Source: Gemmatimonadota bacterium
GTDB taxonomy: Bacteria; Gemmatimonadota; Gemmatimonadetes; Longimicrobiales; Gaopeijiaceae
NCBI GenBank assembly: GCA_016209885.1
Contig: JACQVF010000035.1
Span: 1-34,560 of the forward strand
Direction: 5' to 3'
DNA length: 34,560 nucleotides
In this document: one piece after another, positions 1 through 9,191 of the stretch
Layout of the letters: every line of letters starts with the position of its first letter
How positions within the stretch are numbered: the stretch's first letter is position 1
Made by a program: the position numbers and the translations under genes
The notes under the pieces: generated by a model
Told to the model about the DNA's origin: nothing
What the model saw: the letters and a program-made list of their open reading frames with translations, nothing else
The model's database searches: none

Positions 1-75
1 GGGCGCGGGTCCCGGGCGCGGTTCCCGGGCGCGGTTCCCGGGCGCGGTTCCCGGGCGCGGTTCCCGGGCGCGGGT
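1..75. repeat. 13-bp GC-rich tandem repeat
   Basis: The unit CCCGGGCGCGGTT repeats with an exact 13-base period from position 11, giving about five copies plus imperfect copies at both ends. Each unit contains the palindrome CCCGGG. The array stops just before the stop codon (79-81) of the minus-strand hydrolase, so it lies in that gene's 3' flank. It may extend beyond the left edge of the window. No function is evident; short arrays of this kind can vary in copy number through replication slippage. Confidence 0.9.
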
Positions 76-78
76 TCG

Positions 79-852
79 CTACCCTACCTGGATCGTAAGG
101 CCGTCAACCGCCGCGACAACGGCCCCGTAGTATCCTGCCCGCCGTACCAGTTGCGGCACCTCCGCCGGATCGAGCAGGGGATACACATGCGTGACGGCGA
201 TGAGCCGCGGGCGGGCGATCTGCGCGAAGCGGGCGATGGCGCCGGGGCTCATGTGGGTGTCCATGGCTTCCGAGTCCGGCACGGAGCACTCGCAGACGAG
301 GACGTCTACGCCGTCCATGAAGCCGGCGAGCTCATCGCTGTACCCGGTGTCGCCGGTATAGCCGATGGCATGGCCGCCGCGCTCGCAGCGGTACGCGATG
401 GACTCGGCGGTGTGGACCGTGGGATGCACGTGGAGGCGGATCGCGTTTTCCCTCTCGAGCGCCGCTTCGCTGCCCGGGCGCGCCAGCTCCCTCACTACGA
501 GCTCGACGCCCGGCTCCGTCACGAACTCGCCGTACGCATCTCGCAGGTGCCGGAGGAGGCGCGCGGTGCCATTCGGTCCCACGAGCGTAAGCGGCTCGCT
601 GCGGGCGCCGGCGAGCCCGTGCTTGAACGCGAAGAGCAGGGGCACCAGATCACCGATGTGGTCCGCGTGGAAGTGGGTCAGTGCGATGTGCGTGAGACGC
701 TGCCACGCGATGCCGCGGCGCGCCAGCGCGTGGAGCGTGCCCGAGCCGCAGTCCAGAAGAACGCGCACGTCGCCCGCCTCCACGTGGTGAGCCGGCGAGC
801 CTCGATGTGCATCGGGCACGAGCGTGCCGGATCCCAGGATTGTGAGCCTCAT
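79..852 (-). CDS. MBL-fold metallo-hydrolase, RNase Z-like
   Basis: A 257-residue metallo-beta-lactamase-fold hydrolase. The metal-binding motif THFHADH is visible with H60, H62, D64 and H65. Further likely ligands are H147, D168 in GYTGDTG and H222 in VTHVYP, the pattern of the RNase Z/ElaC-like branch that binds two zinc ions. The protein lacks a signal peptide and should be cytoplasmic. The open frame runs upstream to 1083, but the ATG at 852 is preferred because the protein then begins directly with the first beta strand (MRLTILGSG) and is preceded by a GAAGGTG ribosome-binding site. True tRNA 3' processing cannot be told apart from other phosphodiesterase or hydrolase activities from sequence alone, so no gene symbol is given. 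It lies 227 bases downstream of the subtilase gene on the same strand. Confidence 0.85.
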   Translation of the reverse strand: MRLTILGSGTLVPDAHRGSPAHHVEAGDVRVLLDCGSGTLHALARRGIAWQRLTHIALTHFHADHIGDLVPLLFAFKHGLAGARSEPLTLVGPNGTARLLRHLRDAYGEFVTEPGVELVVRELARPGSEAALERENAIRLHVHPTVHTAESIAYRCERGGHAIGYTGDTGYSDELAGFMDGVDVLVCECSVPDSEAMDTHMSPGAIARFAQIARPRLIAVTHVYPLLDPAEVPQLVRRAGYYGAVVAAVDGLTIQVG

Positions 853-1079
853 CGCACCTTCAGTCCTTCTCGCCTGCACGACCCCCGAATCGCTCCGTTC
901 CCGCGGCGATGCCCGGTGATCAGCAATTCGTGATTCGCGACCGGAATGCCCGGCTTTTCCGAACAGCGCTGCACCGCGACACGCCGGGGCGGAGGGGCTT
1001 CGAGTGGGGGTCACGAATCGTCCCTCATGGGCCGCCGATTTCGGATCCCTGATCGGTTCACAAATCGCGAATCGCCACT

Positions 1080-3482
1080 TCACGGCCAGAACACGATGCG
1101 GCGCGTCTCCTCGGTTTCCGGTGCCCGTAGCCGCACGATGTAGACACCCGGCTCCACCGTCTCACCCCGGTCATCTCTCCCGTTCCACCGCAGCGCGATG
1201 CATGGGTTGTCGCTTTCCTCCCGGCCGTAGAGGCCGGCATCGAGCTGGACGGGCCCGCAGCCGGGCTTTGGAATCAACCGGCGTACGAGCCGGCCGCGCA
1301 AGTCGTAGATCGCCAGCTCGACGGTGCCCGGCCGGTGGAGATCGAACCAGATGGACGTGTCCGTGCGATTGAGATCGGAACGCGGAAACGGGTTCGGGAA
1401 GTTCTGGTGGAGGATGGTCACGGGCGGCCGCGCGCGGCTCGTGATCACGAACGGGCCGGCGCTTGTGGCCGTGTCGGCGCCTCCGCCCGGCGCCCGGGCG
1501 ATGATCCGCCAGCCAAACGGCGTGTTAAGCGCCAGGGGCTCCGGAACGGTGAACGCCCGGGCCGTGAGGTTCGCGTAGCGCTGTACGGGCTGCGGCCCAC
1601 GGTCTGATAAGATCTGGAGCTCGAAGACCAGCGGTCCCGCCGGCGGCGGCACGTCGAAGGACTCCCAGGTGAGGGCCGGCCGGCTCTCCTGGATCGTTGT
1701 ACCGCGCGGGTCGTTGAGCACCATGAGCCGGATCCATGGGGGCACACGGATCGGACCCAGGGGCGCGCTCGTGCGAACGACGCCGGGTGCCGTGGACGCC
1801 CGCACGCGCCAGAACAGCGTCGCTCGCGCCGGCAGGGGCCGCCCGGGCCGCACCGCGAACGCGTCCACGACGCTGTCGCCCCCAGGCAGCGCCGCGCCCG
1901 CGAACGTGGAGTCCGCCCCGAGCTCGAGGTGGAAGACGATCGGCCGAGCCAGGGGGTGGACCATGGGCGCTTCCCAGCGGAAGCGCGGGACGAGCGTCGT
2001 CAGCAGGCCGGCACCGTCCTTCTCGGTGAGAGGCAGCCCACGCAGGCCATCTGGAAAGAGGATCGCGGACGCCACGTTCGGCAGCCCGTGCCCCACCTCG
2101 TTGTCCGGGCTCCGCGCCCGATCCGCGGAGGCCAGGAGCGCGGCGCGCACCGCCATGGGACCCCGGTCCGGATGGGCGTCCCCGAACAGCGCCGCGAGCC
2201 CCGCAACGAGCGGCACCGCGAAGCTCGTCCCGCTGCCCACCCCGTACGCGCGCACGTCGTCACCGCTGGCGATGGGCACGCCGACGCCGAATGCGACGAG
2301 CTCGGGCTTTGCCCGCCCGTCCGCCGTCGGACCGCGACTCGAGAAGTTAGTGACGCTCCCGTCTGCGGCGACTGCGCCCACGGCGATCACGCTGTCCGCA
2401 TCCGCGGGCGCGCCGAGCGAACCCGATTCCGGCCCCCCGTTCCCCATGGCCGTGACGAGCAGCACGCCGCGGCGGGCCGCCTCATCGGCCGCCTTCGTGG
2501 ACGCGGCGCTGTCGCCGTTCAGCGCGGCGAACGGGTAGGCAAAATCGTCGAACGTCCGGTAGCCGAGGGACGAGTTCACGACGCGCACGCCAAGGGCCTC
2601 CAGCCACTCGATCCCCGCGACCCAGCGATCCTCATCCGCTTTCGGCTCCCGATCCACGAGCTCCGTTTTCGCCAGCGCGAACGACGCGCCGAACGCCGGA
2701 GCCACGAGCTGGCCGGGCGCGCGCCCCCCGATGAGCGACCAGACGGCCGTGCCGTGGCGCTGCGCGCCGGGAGTTTCACCCGGCTCATCGCTCACCACCG
2801 AATCGTTCTGGATCAAGTCGCGAGCCGCCAGCACGTGGAGGCCGCGCAGCGCTTCATGTCTCGGGAAGAACCCGGTGTCCAGGATCCCCACGCGGATCCC
2901 GGTCCCGTCGAAGCCCAGCCGGTGCGCCAGGGGCACGCCGAGCTTGTCCAGGAAATCGAAGATGGGACCGTAGACCGAATCGGCCGGCGCGGCCCCAGGT
3001 GCGCGCAAAGGACCCGGTTCCAGAGGCAGCGGCAGCGCGAGGCGCGCCACCGGCACGATGCGCCGCACCCCCCGCACCACCGCCAGACGGGACGCCGCCG
3101 CGGAGTCGGCCTCGACGCTCAGCGCCCGCAGCCAGCGACTCTCATGGCGGATTCTCGCCCCCGTCGCCGCGATCGCCCGCGCAAGCCCCTCCGGCGAATG
3201 GGTGTCGTTGGGCAGAATCCCGACGCCCACGATCGCGCGCCGCGCCCGCGCGGCGGGATCGAGAACCGCTACGGAGCCGCCCGCCCACGCGGCCGAATCG
3301 AAGTAGACCCACAGGGCGAGCGTGCCCGAGGGCTGTGACGCCAGCAGCGCACGCAGCGGATGCGGCCGCGGATCCTGCGCGCTCAGGGGCAATGCATAGA
3401 GGAAGAGGAGCGCCGCGGCGCCCGCGGTGACCGCGGTGACCGCTCGGCTACGCCGCTGAATCGCTCGCAGGCAGTTCGTCAT
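1080..3482 (-). CDS. Secreted subtilisin-like (S8) serine peptidase with FlgD-like C-terminal domain
   Basis: An 800-residue secreted protease. Starting at the ATG at 3482, the N-terminus (MTNCLRAIQRRSR, then a hydrophobic run to LSAQ) is a signal peptide of about 35 residues. The S8 catalytic triad is complete: Asp202 in ILDTG, His243 in RHGTAVW and Ser420 in SGTSFAVP, with the oxyanion-hole Asn348 in AMGNGGP. The C-terminal roughly 90 residues begin with NFPNPF and end with a GVYIVRL strand followed by RRIVFWP. This is the FlgD-Ig-like/sorting-type domain often seen at the ends of secreted proteins in Bacteroidota and Gemmatimonadota. The start codon lies 35 bases inside the 3' end of smc, so the two genes overlap and may be translationally coupled. 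An upstream in-frame start at 3521 would put 13 extra residues before the signal peptide and is less likely. Substrate unknown. Confidence 0.92.
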   Translation of the reverse strand: MTNCLRAIQRRSRAVTAVTAGAAALLFLYALPLSAQDPRPHPLRALLASQPSGTLALWVYFDSAAWAGGSVAVLDPAARARRAIVGVGILPNDTHSPEGLARAIAATGARIRHESRWLRALSVEADSAAASRLAVVRGVRRIVPVARLALPLPLEPGPLRAPGAAPADSVYGPIFDFLDKLGVPLAHRLGFDGTGIRVGILDTGFFPRHEALRGLHVLAARDLIQNDSVVSDEPGETPGAQRHGTAVWSLIGGRAPGQLVAPAFGASFALAKTELVDREPKADEDRWVAGIEWLEALGVRVVNSSLGYRTFDDFAYPFAALNGDSAASTKAADEAARRGVLLVTAMGNGGPESGSLGAPADADSVIAVGAVAADGSVTNFSSRGPTADGRAKPELVAFGVGVPIASGDDVRAYGVGSGTSFAVPLVAGLAALFGDAHPDRGPMAVRAALLASADRARSPDNEVGHGLPNVASAILFPDGLRGLPLTEKDGAGLLTTLVPRFRWEAPMVHPLARPIVFHLELGADSTFAGAALPGGDSVVDAFAVRPGRPLPARATLFWRVRASTAPGVVRTSAPLGPIRVPPWIRLMVLNDPRGTTIQESRPALTWESFDVPPPAGPLVFELQILSDRGPQPVQRYANLTARAFTVPEPLALNTPFGWRIIARAPGGGADTATSAGPFVITSRARPPVTILHQNFPNPFPRSDLNRTDTSIWFDLHRPGTVELAIYDLRGRLVRRLIPKPGCGPVQLDAGLYGREESDNPCIALRWNGRDDRGETVEPGVYIVRLRAPETEETRRIVFWP

Positions 3483-6400
3483 CCAGCCGCACACCCACGA
3501 TCGTGCTGACGCCGGGCTCATCCATCGTCACCCCGTAGATCCAGTCGGCCGCCTCGATCGTGCGCGGGTTGTGCGTGATGACCACGAACTGCGTGCCCTG
3601 CTTGAATTCCTGGAGAAGCCGCAGAAAGCGATCAATGTTCGACTCGTCCAGCGGCGCGTCCACCTCGTCGAGAACACAGAACGGGCTGGGCTTCACCAGG
3701 TAGATCCCGAACAGCAGGGCGAGCGCCGTGAGCGCCCGCTCACCGCCCGAGAGCAGGTCGATCCGCTGGGTCCGCTTCCCGCGCGGCGAAGCGTAGATCT
3801 CGATAGGCGACTCGAGAGGATCGTCCGGCTCGCTGAGCCAGAGGTCCGCTTCCCCTCCCTCGAACAGCCGTCGGAACGCGCCCTGAAAATTCGTGCGAAT
3901 CGCGCCGAACGTCTCCTGGAAGATCCGCGTCGCCGTCTCGTTGATCCGCCGAATGGCTGCCTTCAGGTCGTCACGCGCATTCACCAGGTCGGCCCGCTGC
4001 TCCTTCAGGAACGCGACACGCCGGCTCTCCTCCTCGTACTCCTCCATCGCCAGCATGTTGATAGGGCCGAGCCGGCTGATCGCGACGAGCAGATCGTCGA
4101 GCTCCGTACGCAGCGCTTCCGGCTCGCCGTCCGCCGGCTGCGCCTCCGCCAGCAGCGCGTCGAGGGAGCGGCCCCATTCGCCCTGGATCCGCTCCCGGAT
4201 CCGCGCCTGTTGCCCGGCCAGGTTCTGGCGCTCGAGCTCCAGGCGATGCCGCTCCTCTGCGGCCGTGCGCTCCGCGGTGCGCGCCGCGCGCGCGCTGCGC
4301 TCCGCCTCGTCGACCCGCTCGCCCGCTGCCGCGTACGCCATCTCGCACTCCCGCAGCTCCGCCTCCGCCGCGTCGCGCTCCGCGAACAGCCGCTCCAGCT
4401 CGGCCACGCCTCGTTCCCTCAGCGCCGTCACTTCCGCGAGCATCCGCCGCAGCGCCACCTCCTCCTCGTCCAGCGCCGCGGCCCTGGCCGCCGCCGCGAC
4501 CCGCGCCGACTCCGCGTCCCGCCGCCGCTCGGCTATGCGCCCGTGCTCGCCCTCCAGGCGTGCCAGGGCCACCCCCAGCTCCGCCTCCTCCTCGCGCACA
4601 CCCTCCCACTCCGCCTCGTCCTGCTCCACGGCGGAGCGCGCTGCCTCGCGCGCCTCGCGGGCCGCCTTCGCGTCGACCTCCAGCGCGGCCTGATCTCGTC
4701 GCGCCGCAGCCCCGCGCTCCAGCGCCCGGTCCCGGGCCGCGCGGGTCCCTTCGAGCTGCCGGGACAGCTCACTACGATGGCGATCCATGCGAGCCCGGTG
4801 GTCGGTCTGCGCCGCCAGCTCCACCTCCGCCTGGCGCAACTCGTCTTCGGCGATCCGGAGGGCGTCTCGCGCCTCCCGCACCGCTTGCTCCCTTGCGCGC
4901 AGCTCGGCCTCCGCCCGCTCGCGCCGCGCACGCGCCCCGTCATCGTCCACGCGCGCTCGGAGAGCGTCCCCCTTCAGCGTCCGGAGTCGCTCGCGTCGCT
5001 CCAGCACCCCGCCCGCCCCCAGCGGATTCCCGAGCCGAACGACGCCGTAGGCATCCACGGACGCGCCCGACGGCGCCAGCCTCGGGGCCCCGCGCGCCCC
5101 GGCGTCGAGGAGTTGCTCCTCGCCCACCACCTCGACGCCTGCCAGCATCGCTCGCACCCACGGCTCCCCCGCGCCGCGCGCTTCGATCCCGGCGGCCAGC
5201 GGCACCTGAACGCCGGCCACGGGCGCCGCATCCAGGGGCAGAAGGATCAACCCGCCGCCCGCGCCCCAGCTCTCGGCGAACCAGCGGCGCAACCGGGCGG
5301 CGGCGCGGCGGTCCCGCACCACGATCCCGTGGAGCAACGGCCCGAGGTAGAGTTCGACGGCGCGAGCCAGGGCTGGCGCCACCTGGAGGGAATCGGCCAA
5401 CGTTCCGAGGGCGTCCTCGCCTGCGGCGTCGAGTGCAGCCGCGATGACCGGCTCGAGCCCGTCGCGGTCGCGGTCCATGGCCTCCAGCACCGAACACTGC
5501 GCCGCCAGGGCCGCGGCTCGGTCCTCTGCCTCGCGCTCCACCTCCCGCGCCGCCGTCAGCCGCGCCCGCGCGTCCTCCGCCGCAGCCTCGGCGCGCTCCA
5601 CGCCCTCGCGCGCGGCTGCGACCCCTTGCCCGAGCCGATCCAGCCGATCCGCGAAAAGGTCGCCCTGGGAGCTCAGCTCCGACAGCGTGTCCGACGCCGA
5701 CTGCACTTCTTCGGACAGGCGCTCCAGGTGACGCGTGAGCTCCGCCGCCTGTGCGGCCGCTGCCTCCCCATCCCCGTCGAGCTGCGCGATCCGACGCGCG
5801 ATGGCGCGCTCCCGATCCTCGTGCGCCGCCAGCCGCTGGCGCGTCTGCCCCAGCCGGTCCCGAAGCGCTCCGCTCCGTTCCCGCGCTGCGGCGAGACGGT
5901 CGCGCAAGGCGTCCAGCTCCACCTGAAGCTCGCCTTCCGCGCGGGCCAGGACCCCCATCGCGCTGCTAAGCTCCTGAGCGCGCCGCCTCGAGTCTCGCCG
6001 CTCCCCGTCCAGTTGCTCGAGGCGGCGCTCCCCGTGGGCCGCCCGCTCCTGGGCCACCGCCAGGTCTTTCTCCCAGCGTACGAGCTGTGTGCGCACAGCT
6101 TCGAGCCCAGCCACCGCTTCCCCGCGTGCCCGCTCTGCCTCCACCCGCCCGACGCGCCGCGCCTCCAACGCGGCTTCCGCGGCGCCCAGCTCGGCGGCCA
6201 CCGCGCCGTCATCCTCCCCGCGGCGCGAGAGCGTCTCTTCCACCTCCCGAAGTCGCCCCTCGATCGTGTCCAGTTCGCGCCGCACGACCGCCAGCTCCAC
6301 GGCCAGGCGCCGCGCCCGCAGCTCCTCCCAACGCTGCGCCCGGTGCCTCTGTCGAGCCAGCGACCGCACCTTCGACTCGACCTCCGCGATGACGTCGTCG

Positions 6401-6972
6401 AGCCGCGCCAGGTCCAGCTCTGCAGCTTCCAGTCGCCGCAGCGCCACCAGCCGGCGGTCCTTGTATTTCCCGATCCCCGCGGCCTCCTCGAACAGCCCGC
6501 GCCGCTCTTCCGCCCGGTCCGAGAGGATCGCGTCGATCATGCGGCTCTCGATCACCGCGTAGGCGTTCGCGCCCAGCCCCGTGTCGCGGCAGAGGTCGAG
6601 GATGTCCCGCAGCCGACAGGGCGAGCGGTTCAGCGCGTACTCGCTCCCGCCCTCCCGGTAGACCGTCCGCGTGAGCTCCACCTCCCGGAACGGAACGGGG
6701 AACAGCCCCTCCTCGTTCGTCAGCACCATCGTCACGGACCCGCGGTTGACTGGCCGCCGAGCCACCGTGCCCTGAAAGATCGCCTCCTCCATGCGCGCGC
6801 CGCGGATCGCCGACGGGCGCTGCTCGCCCAGGACCCAGCGGATCGCATCGCTGATGTTCGACTTGCCGCAGCCGTTCGGGCCAACGATGGCCGTCATCCC
6901 CGGATGGAACTCGATGTCCGTCCGGTCGGCAAACGACTTGAAGCCGTGGAGATGCAGCGCTTTGAGCCTCAT
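3448..6972 (-). CDS. smc: Chromosome segregation protein SMC
   Basis: A 1174-residue SMC ATPase that acts with ScpA/ScpB in chromosome compaction and segregation. The N-terminal Walker A motif GPNGCGKSN is at residues 31-39. Two long coiled-coil arms rich in Arg, Ala and Glu flank a hinge around residues 500-670. The C-terminal head has the signature LLSGGERAL near 1073 and Walker B CVLDEVDAP near 1099, followed by the conserved VITHNPRT. Length and domain order are normal for bacterial SMC. The ATG overlaps the stop codon of the upstream SPOR-domain gene by four bases (ATGA), indicating cotranscription and coupled translation. ScpA and ScpB are not in this window. Confidence 0.98.
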   Translation of the reverse strand: MRLKALHLHGFKSFADRTDIEFHPGMTAIVGPNGCGKSNISDAIRWVLGEQRPSAIRGARMEEAIFQGTVARRPVNRGSVTMVLTNEEGLFPVPFREVELTRTVYREGGSEYALNRSPCRLRDILDLCRDTGLGANAYAVIESRMIDAILSDRAEERRGLFEEAAGIGKYKDRRLVALRRLEAAELDLARLDDVIAEVESKVRSLARQRHRAQRWEELRARRLAVELAVVRRELDTIEGRLREVEETLSRRGEDDGAVAAELGAAEAALEARRVGRVEAERARGEAVAGLEAVRTQLVRWEKDLAVAQERAAHGERRLEQLDGERRDSRRRAQELSSAMGVLARAEGELQVELDALRDRLAAARERSGALRDRLGQTRQRLAAHEDRERAIARRIAQLDGDGEAAAAQAAELTRHLERLSEEVQSASDTLSELSSQGDLFADRLDRLGQGVAAAREGVERAEAAAEDARARLTAAREVEREAEDRAAALAAQCSVLEAMDRDRDGLEPVIAAALDAAGEDALGTLADSLQVAPALARAVELYLGPLLHGIVVRDRRAAARLRRWFAESWGAGGGLILLPLDAAPVAGVQVPLAAGIEARGAGEPWVRAMLAGVEVVGEEQLLDAGARGAPRLAPSGASVDAYGVVRLGNPLGAGGVLERRERLRTLKGDALRARVDDDGARARRERAEAELRAREQAVREARDALRIAEDELRQAEVELAAQTDHRARMDRHRSELSRQLEGTRAARDRALERGAAARRDQAALEVDAKAAREAREAARSAVEQDEAEWEGVREEEAELGVALARLEGEHGRIAERRRDAESARVAAAARAAALDEEEVALRRMLAEVTALRERGVAELERLFAERDAAEAELRECEMAYAAAGERVDEAERSARAARTAERTAAEERHRLELERQNLAGQQARIRERIQGEWGRSLDALLAEAQPADGEPEALRTELDDLLVAISRLGPINMLAMEEYEEESRRVAFLKEQRADLVNARDDLKAAIRRINETATRIFQETFGAIRTNFQGAFRRLFEGGEADLWLSEPDDPLESPIEIYASPRGKRTQRIDLLSGGERALTALALLFGIYLVKPSPFCVLDEVDAPLDESNIDRFLRLLQEFKQGTQFVVITHNPRTIEAADWIYGVTMDEPGVSTIVGVRLDDELPASDSAA

Positions 6973-8642
6973 TCCGGTGGGCGCCCGACGCGCTGGATCA
7001 GGGGAACTTCAATCCCGTTCTGCTTGAGGAGCTCGCGCATCGCCACCGCTTCCTCCTCGCTCGAGTAGCCGCCGGCGTACACCCGGTAATGCTCGCTGCC
7101 GTCACTGTAGGGCAAGGGAAGGACATAGGCCGGGATCGCGCGGTCGGCCAGCTCCCTCACCCGCCGCTCCGCGAGCCCGCGATCCGGGAGCTCCCCGAGA
7201 CCGAACGCCAGCGCCGCGTCCCGGAGGATCCACTCGCTTCCGCCCGAGGCCCGTTCACCCAGCGCCTGGGCCGCCGCGGAGTCTGCCGCTGCGCCCGCCA
7301 TCACGCGGTAGAAGGTCTTGCCGCCCACCACGACGGGCGCCACGAAGACGGGCGTGCCCGCGTACGCCGCCGCCGAGTCCGCACGCACCTGCGCCTCGTC
7401 CAGCGTCGGGTATGCGCCCAGCGCCACGGAATACGGCACCGCGCGGCCCCGCGGAACCGACGCAAGCGCGACCGCTGCCCCCTCTTCCTCCGCCGCGGTA
7501 CCGCCTCCCAGGAAGGGAATCGGCGCGCCCTCGATGACGTAGTACCAGACGGCAGCGCCCAGCGCGACGATGAGGCCGATCAGCGTCACCGGCGACGGCG
7601 TACGAGCCGCGCCCTTCGCCGGCTTCGCCGCCTTCGCGCGCTTCGCCGCCTTCGCGCGCTTCGCCGGTTCGCGTTGCGCCACGGACACTTTGAAAGTCGG
7701 CGCGGCAGGCGGCGCCTTCGCCTCCTCCTGCTCGCCCCAGGGCGGTTCCGCCGCCGCGACCTCCTCACGGGCAGCCGTGGGACGTCCCGCCTCGACTGGC
7801 TGCGCCCGCTCCAGCACGGTCGGCGCGAACGCCAGTTCTTCCGCTTGCAGCGGACTCGGTAGCTCCGGCGGCGTCGGCGTCGCCGGCTCTATGAGCTCCA
7901 CTGGGGCAAGCTCCGCCGCCGGCTGCTCCGCCGCCGGCGCCTCCACCTCCAGCGTCAGGTCCAGCCCCTCCAGCCCGCCCCACAGCGAGTCCCCCGCGCT
8001 CGCCGCCTCCTCCTGGCCGGGCACGGGCGCCGCTGCGGCTTCCTCGACGGGGGGACCCAGCACGATCGCGACCCGCTGGAGGGCGGCGAAGGGCAGCGAC
8101 GCGCTCACATCCTCGTTGCTACCCGCCAGGACAACCACGGAAGTCGCGCACCCCACGAGGTGCTCGAAACCGGAAAGGGCCACCGGCGCGTACAGCAGAA
8201 GGACCGCGCTTTCGCGCCCGAAGCTCCGCAGCACGTACTCCCAGCGCTCGTGCCGGAGCACCGCCTCCGGGTCGGGAACATGCGTGCCGGCCGCCGCAAA
8301 AAAGAACGAGCCGCCGGCGGCGGGGCTGCAAATCCGGCCCGTGGAGGCCCCGTAAAGCACGGCGTCCGTCACCCCCTCGCCGTTCTCCTCGCCCAGCACA
8401 TCGTGGAGCCGCGGGTTCTCCAGCCCTACGTCCGCGAGGACCACGCGCTGGCCCCGCTCACCCCAGAACGCCGCTATAGTCGTGGCGGCTCGCGGTGCCC
8501 AGTCATCCGCTTCCGCGCCGCAGGAAACCGCCAGCAGAATCACGGAGCCAGGGCCCGTCTCCGCCATGAGCTTTTCAACCCCGGAGGGCAGTGCTCCGGA
8601 GTTGAAGTCGAACGGCTGCCAGTCGGGAAGTGCGCTCGTCAT
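6969..8642 (-). CDS. SPOR-domain membrane protein with degenerate P-loop N-terminal domain
   Basis: A 557-residue protein in three parts. Residues 1-200 resemble the MinD/BY-kinase P-loop fold: the stretch VVLADVGLENPRLHDVLG matches the Walker A'/B surroundings of those proteins, but the position of the ATP-binding loop reads SCGAEADDW without GKT or GKS, so nucleotide binding is probably lost. Residues 200-345 are a Pro/Ala/Glu-rich linker ending in Lys-Ala repeats. One transmembrane helix follows at about 352-372, then two SPOR-like repeats to the C-terminus. SPOR domains bind denuded peptidoglycan at division sites. The topology implies a cytoplasmic N-domain and a periplasmic SPOR region. 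It overlaps smc by four bases, which suggests a link between septum or cell wall and chromosome segregation. The ATPase-like label is inference. Confidence 0.82.
   Translation of the reverse strand: MTSALPDWQPFDFNSGALPSGVEKLMAETGPGSVILLAVSCGAEADDWAPRAATTIAAFWGERGQRVVLADVGLENPRLHDVLGEENGEGVTDAVLYGASTGRICSPAAGGSFFFAAAGTHVPDPEAVLRHERWEYVLRSFGRESAVLLLYAPVALSGFEHLVGCATSVVVLAGSNEDVSASLPFAALQRVAIVLGPPVEEAAAAPVPGQEEAASAGDSLWGGLEGLDLTLEVEAPAAEQPAAELAPVELIEPATPTPPELPSPLQAEELAFAPTVLERAQPVEAGRPTAAREEVAAAEPPWGEQEEAKAPPAAPTFKVSVAQREPAKRAKAAKRAKAAKPAKGAARTPSPVTLIGLIVALGAAVWYYVIEGAPIPFLGGGTAAEEEGAAVALASVPRGRAVPYSVALGAYPTLDEAQVRADSAAAYAGTPVFVAPVVVGGKTFYRVMAGAAADSAAAQALGERASGGSEWILRDAALAFGLGELPDRGLAERRVRELADRAIPAYVLPLPYSDGSEHYRVYAGGYSSEEEAVAMRELLKQNGIEVPLIQRVGRPPE
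7607..7674. repeat. 18-bp coding tandem repeat (Lys/Ala-rich)
   Basis: Within the SPOR-protein gene, units containing CGCCTTCGCGCGCTTCGC recur with an 18-base period. They encode a Lys-Arg-Ala motif repeated in the linker just before the transmembrane helix. The basic repeat probably marks the cytoplasmic side of the membrane segment and could vary in copy number between strains. Confidence 0.7.
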
Positions 8643-9191
8643 CGCCCTCGCTTCTCGAACCTCAGTCTGCCCCGGAGGGGCCGTGCCAACAAACGATTGT
8701 AACTGCGGCGCGCAACCCGCGACCCGGCCGCAGCGGAACCGCGGGCGCGAAGCCGAGAGGCGTTCCGGAAGACCGGCTCGGCGGCCGCGGGCAACATATG
8801 CGCGCGGCTGCCGCTGGGCAATTCTGCGCAGGTTCGGCTCAGCAGGTCGCTGCTAGTGCAAGTGTCCCGTCCCAGAAGTTCCCTGTGCACCGAGAGCGCC
8901 GATGCGCCCGCAGCGCAAGGCGCGACCGGGGTCCCCACGCAACGAAGGTTGCGTGGGGTGAGGGCCACGAAGGAATGGCAGCGCTATTGCGAGGAGGAGC
9001 AACCGAGCGATGCGGGATGCAGCGGCGATCGAATGCCAAGGAATTTCTGGGACCGGACGCTAGAACTACAGTGTCACAAACACCGGGAACCCGCACGGAT
9101 GCCGTCCCTGCGAGGCCGGTGGGTTCGGGGCCCGAACTGAGCGAAGCCCGGTGTTTACGCTGGATTCCAGCATTCTTCTGACACAGTAGTC
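8643..9191. other. Long intergenic region rich in palindromes, no gene seen
   Basis: There is no convincing gene in these 549 bases. The part next to the SPOR gene (8643-8850) should hold its promoter, but no clear -35/-10 pair stands out. The stretch 8850-9190 is packed with inverted repeats. There is a perfect 11-bp stem with a 4-base loop (8933-8958). The 14-base motif GTCCCAGAAGTTCC at 8869-8882 recurs inverted with one mismatch at 9040-9053. A 10-bp inverted pair AAACACCGGG lies at 9078-9087 and 9147-9156, flanked by CTACAGTGTCA (9066-9076) and its near-complement at 9179-9189. Shorter palindromes are centred near 9130 and 9165. This looks like a non-autonomous mobile element or compound REP-type repeat. 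Confidence 0.6.
8933..8958. repeat. Perfect 11-bp hairpin, GAAG loop
   Basis: CCCCACGCAAC (8933-8943) and its exact reverse complement (8948-8958) are separated by GAAG. It has no T-run on either side, so it is not a typical intrinsic terminator. It sits inside the larger palindrome-dense stretch. Confidence 0.85.

Noticed and set aside
1..75. CRISPR array
   Set aside because: Units are 13 bases with no spacers; this is a simple tandem repeat.
3571..7068. Long plus-strand open frame of 1165 codons opposite smc
   Set aside because: It is an antisense shadow caused by high GC at third positions; the minus strand encodes a complete SMC protein with all motifs.
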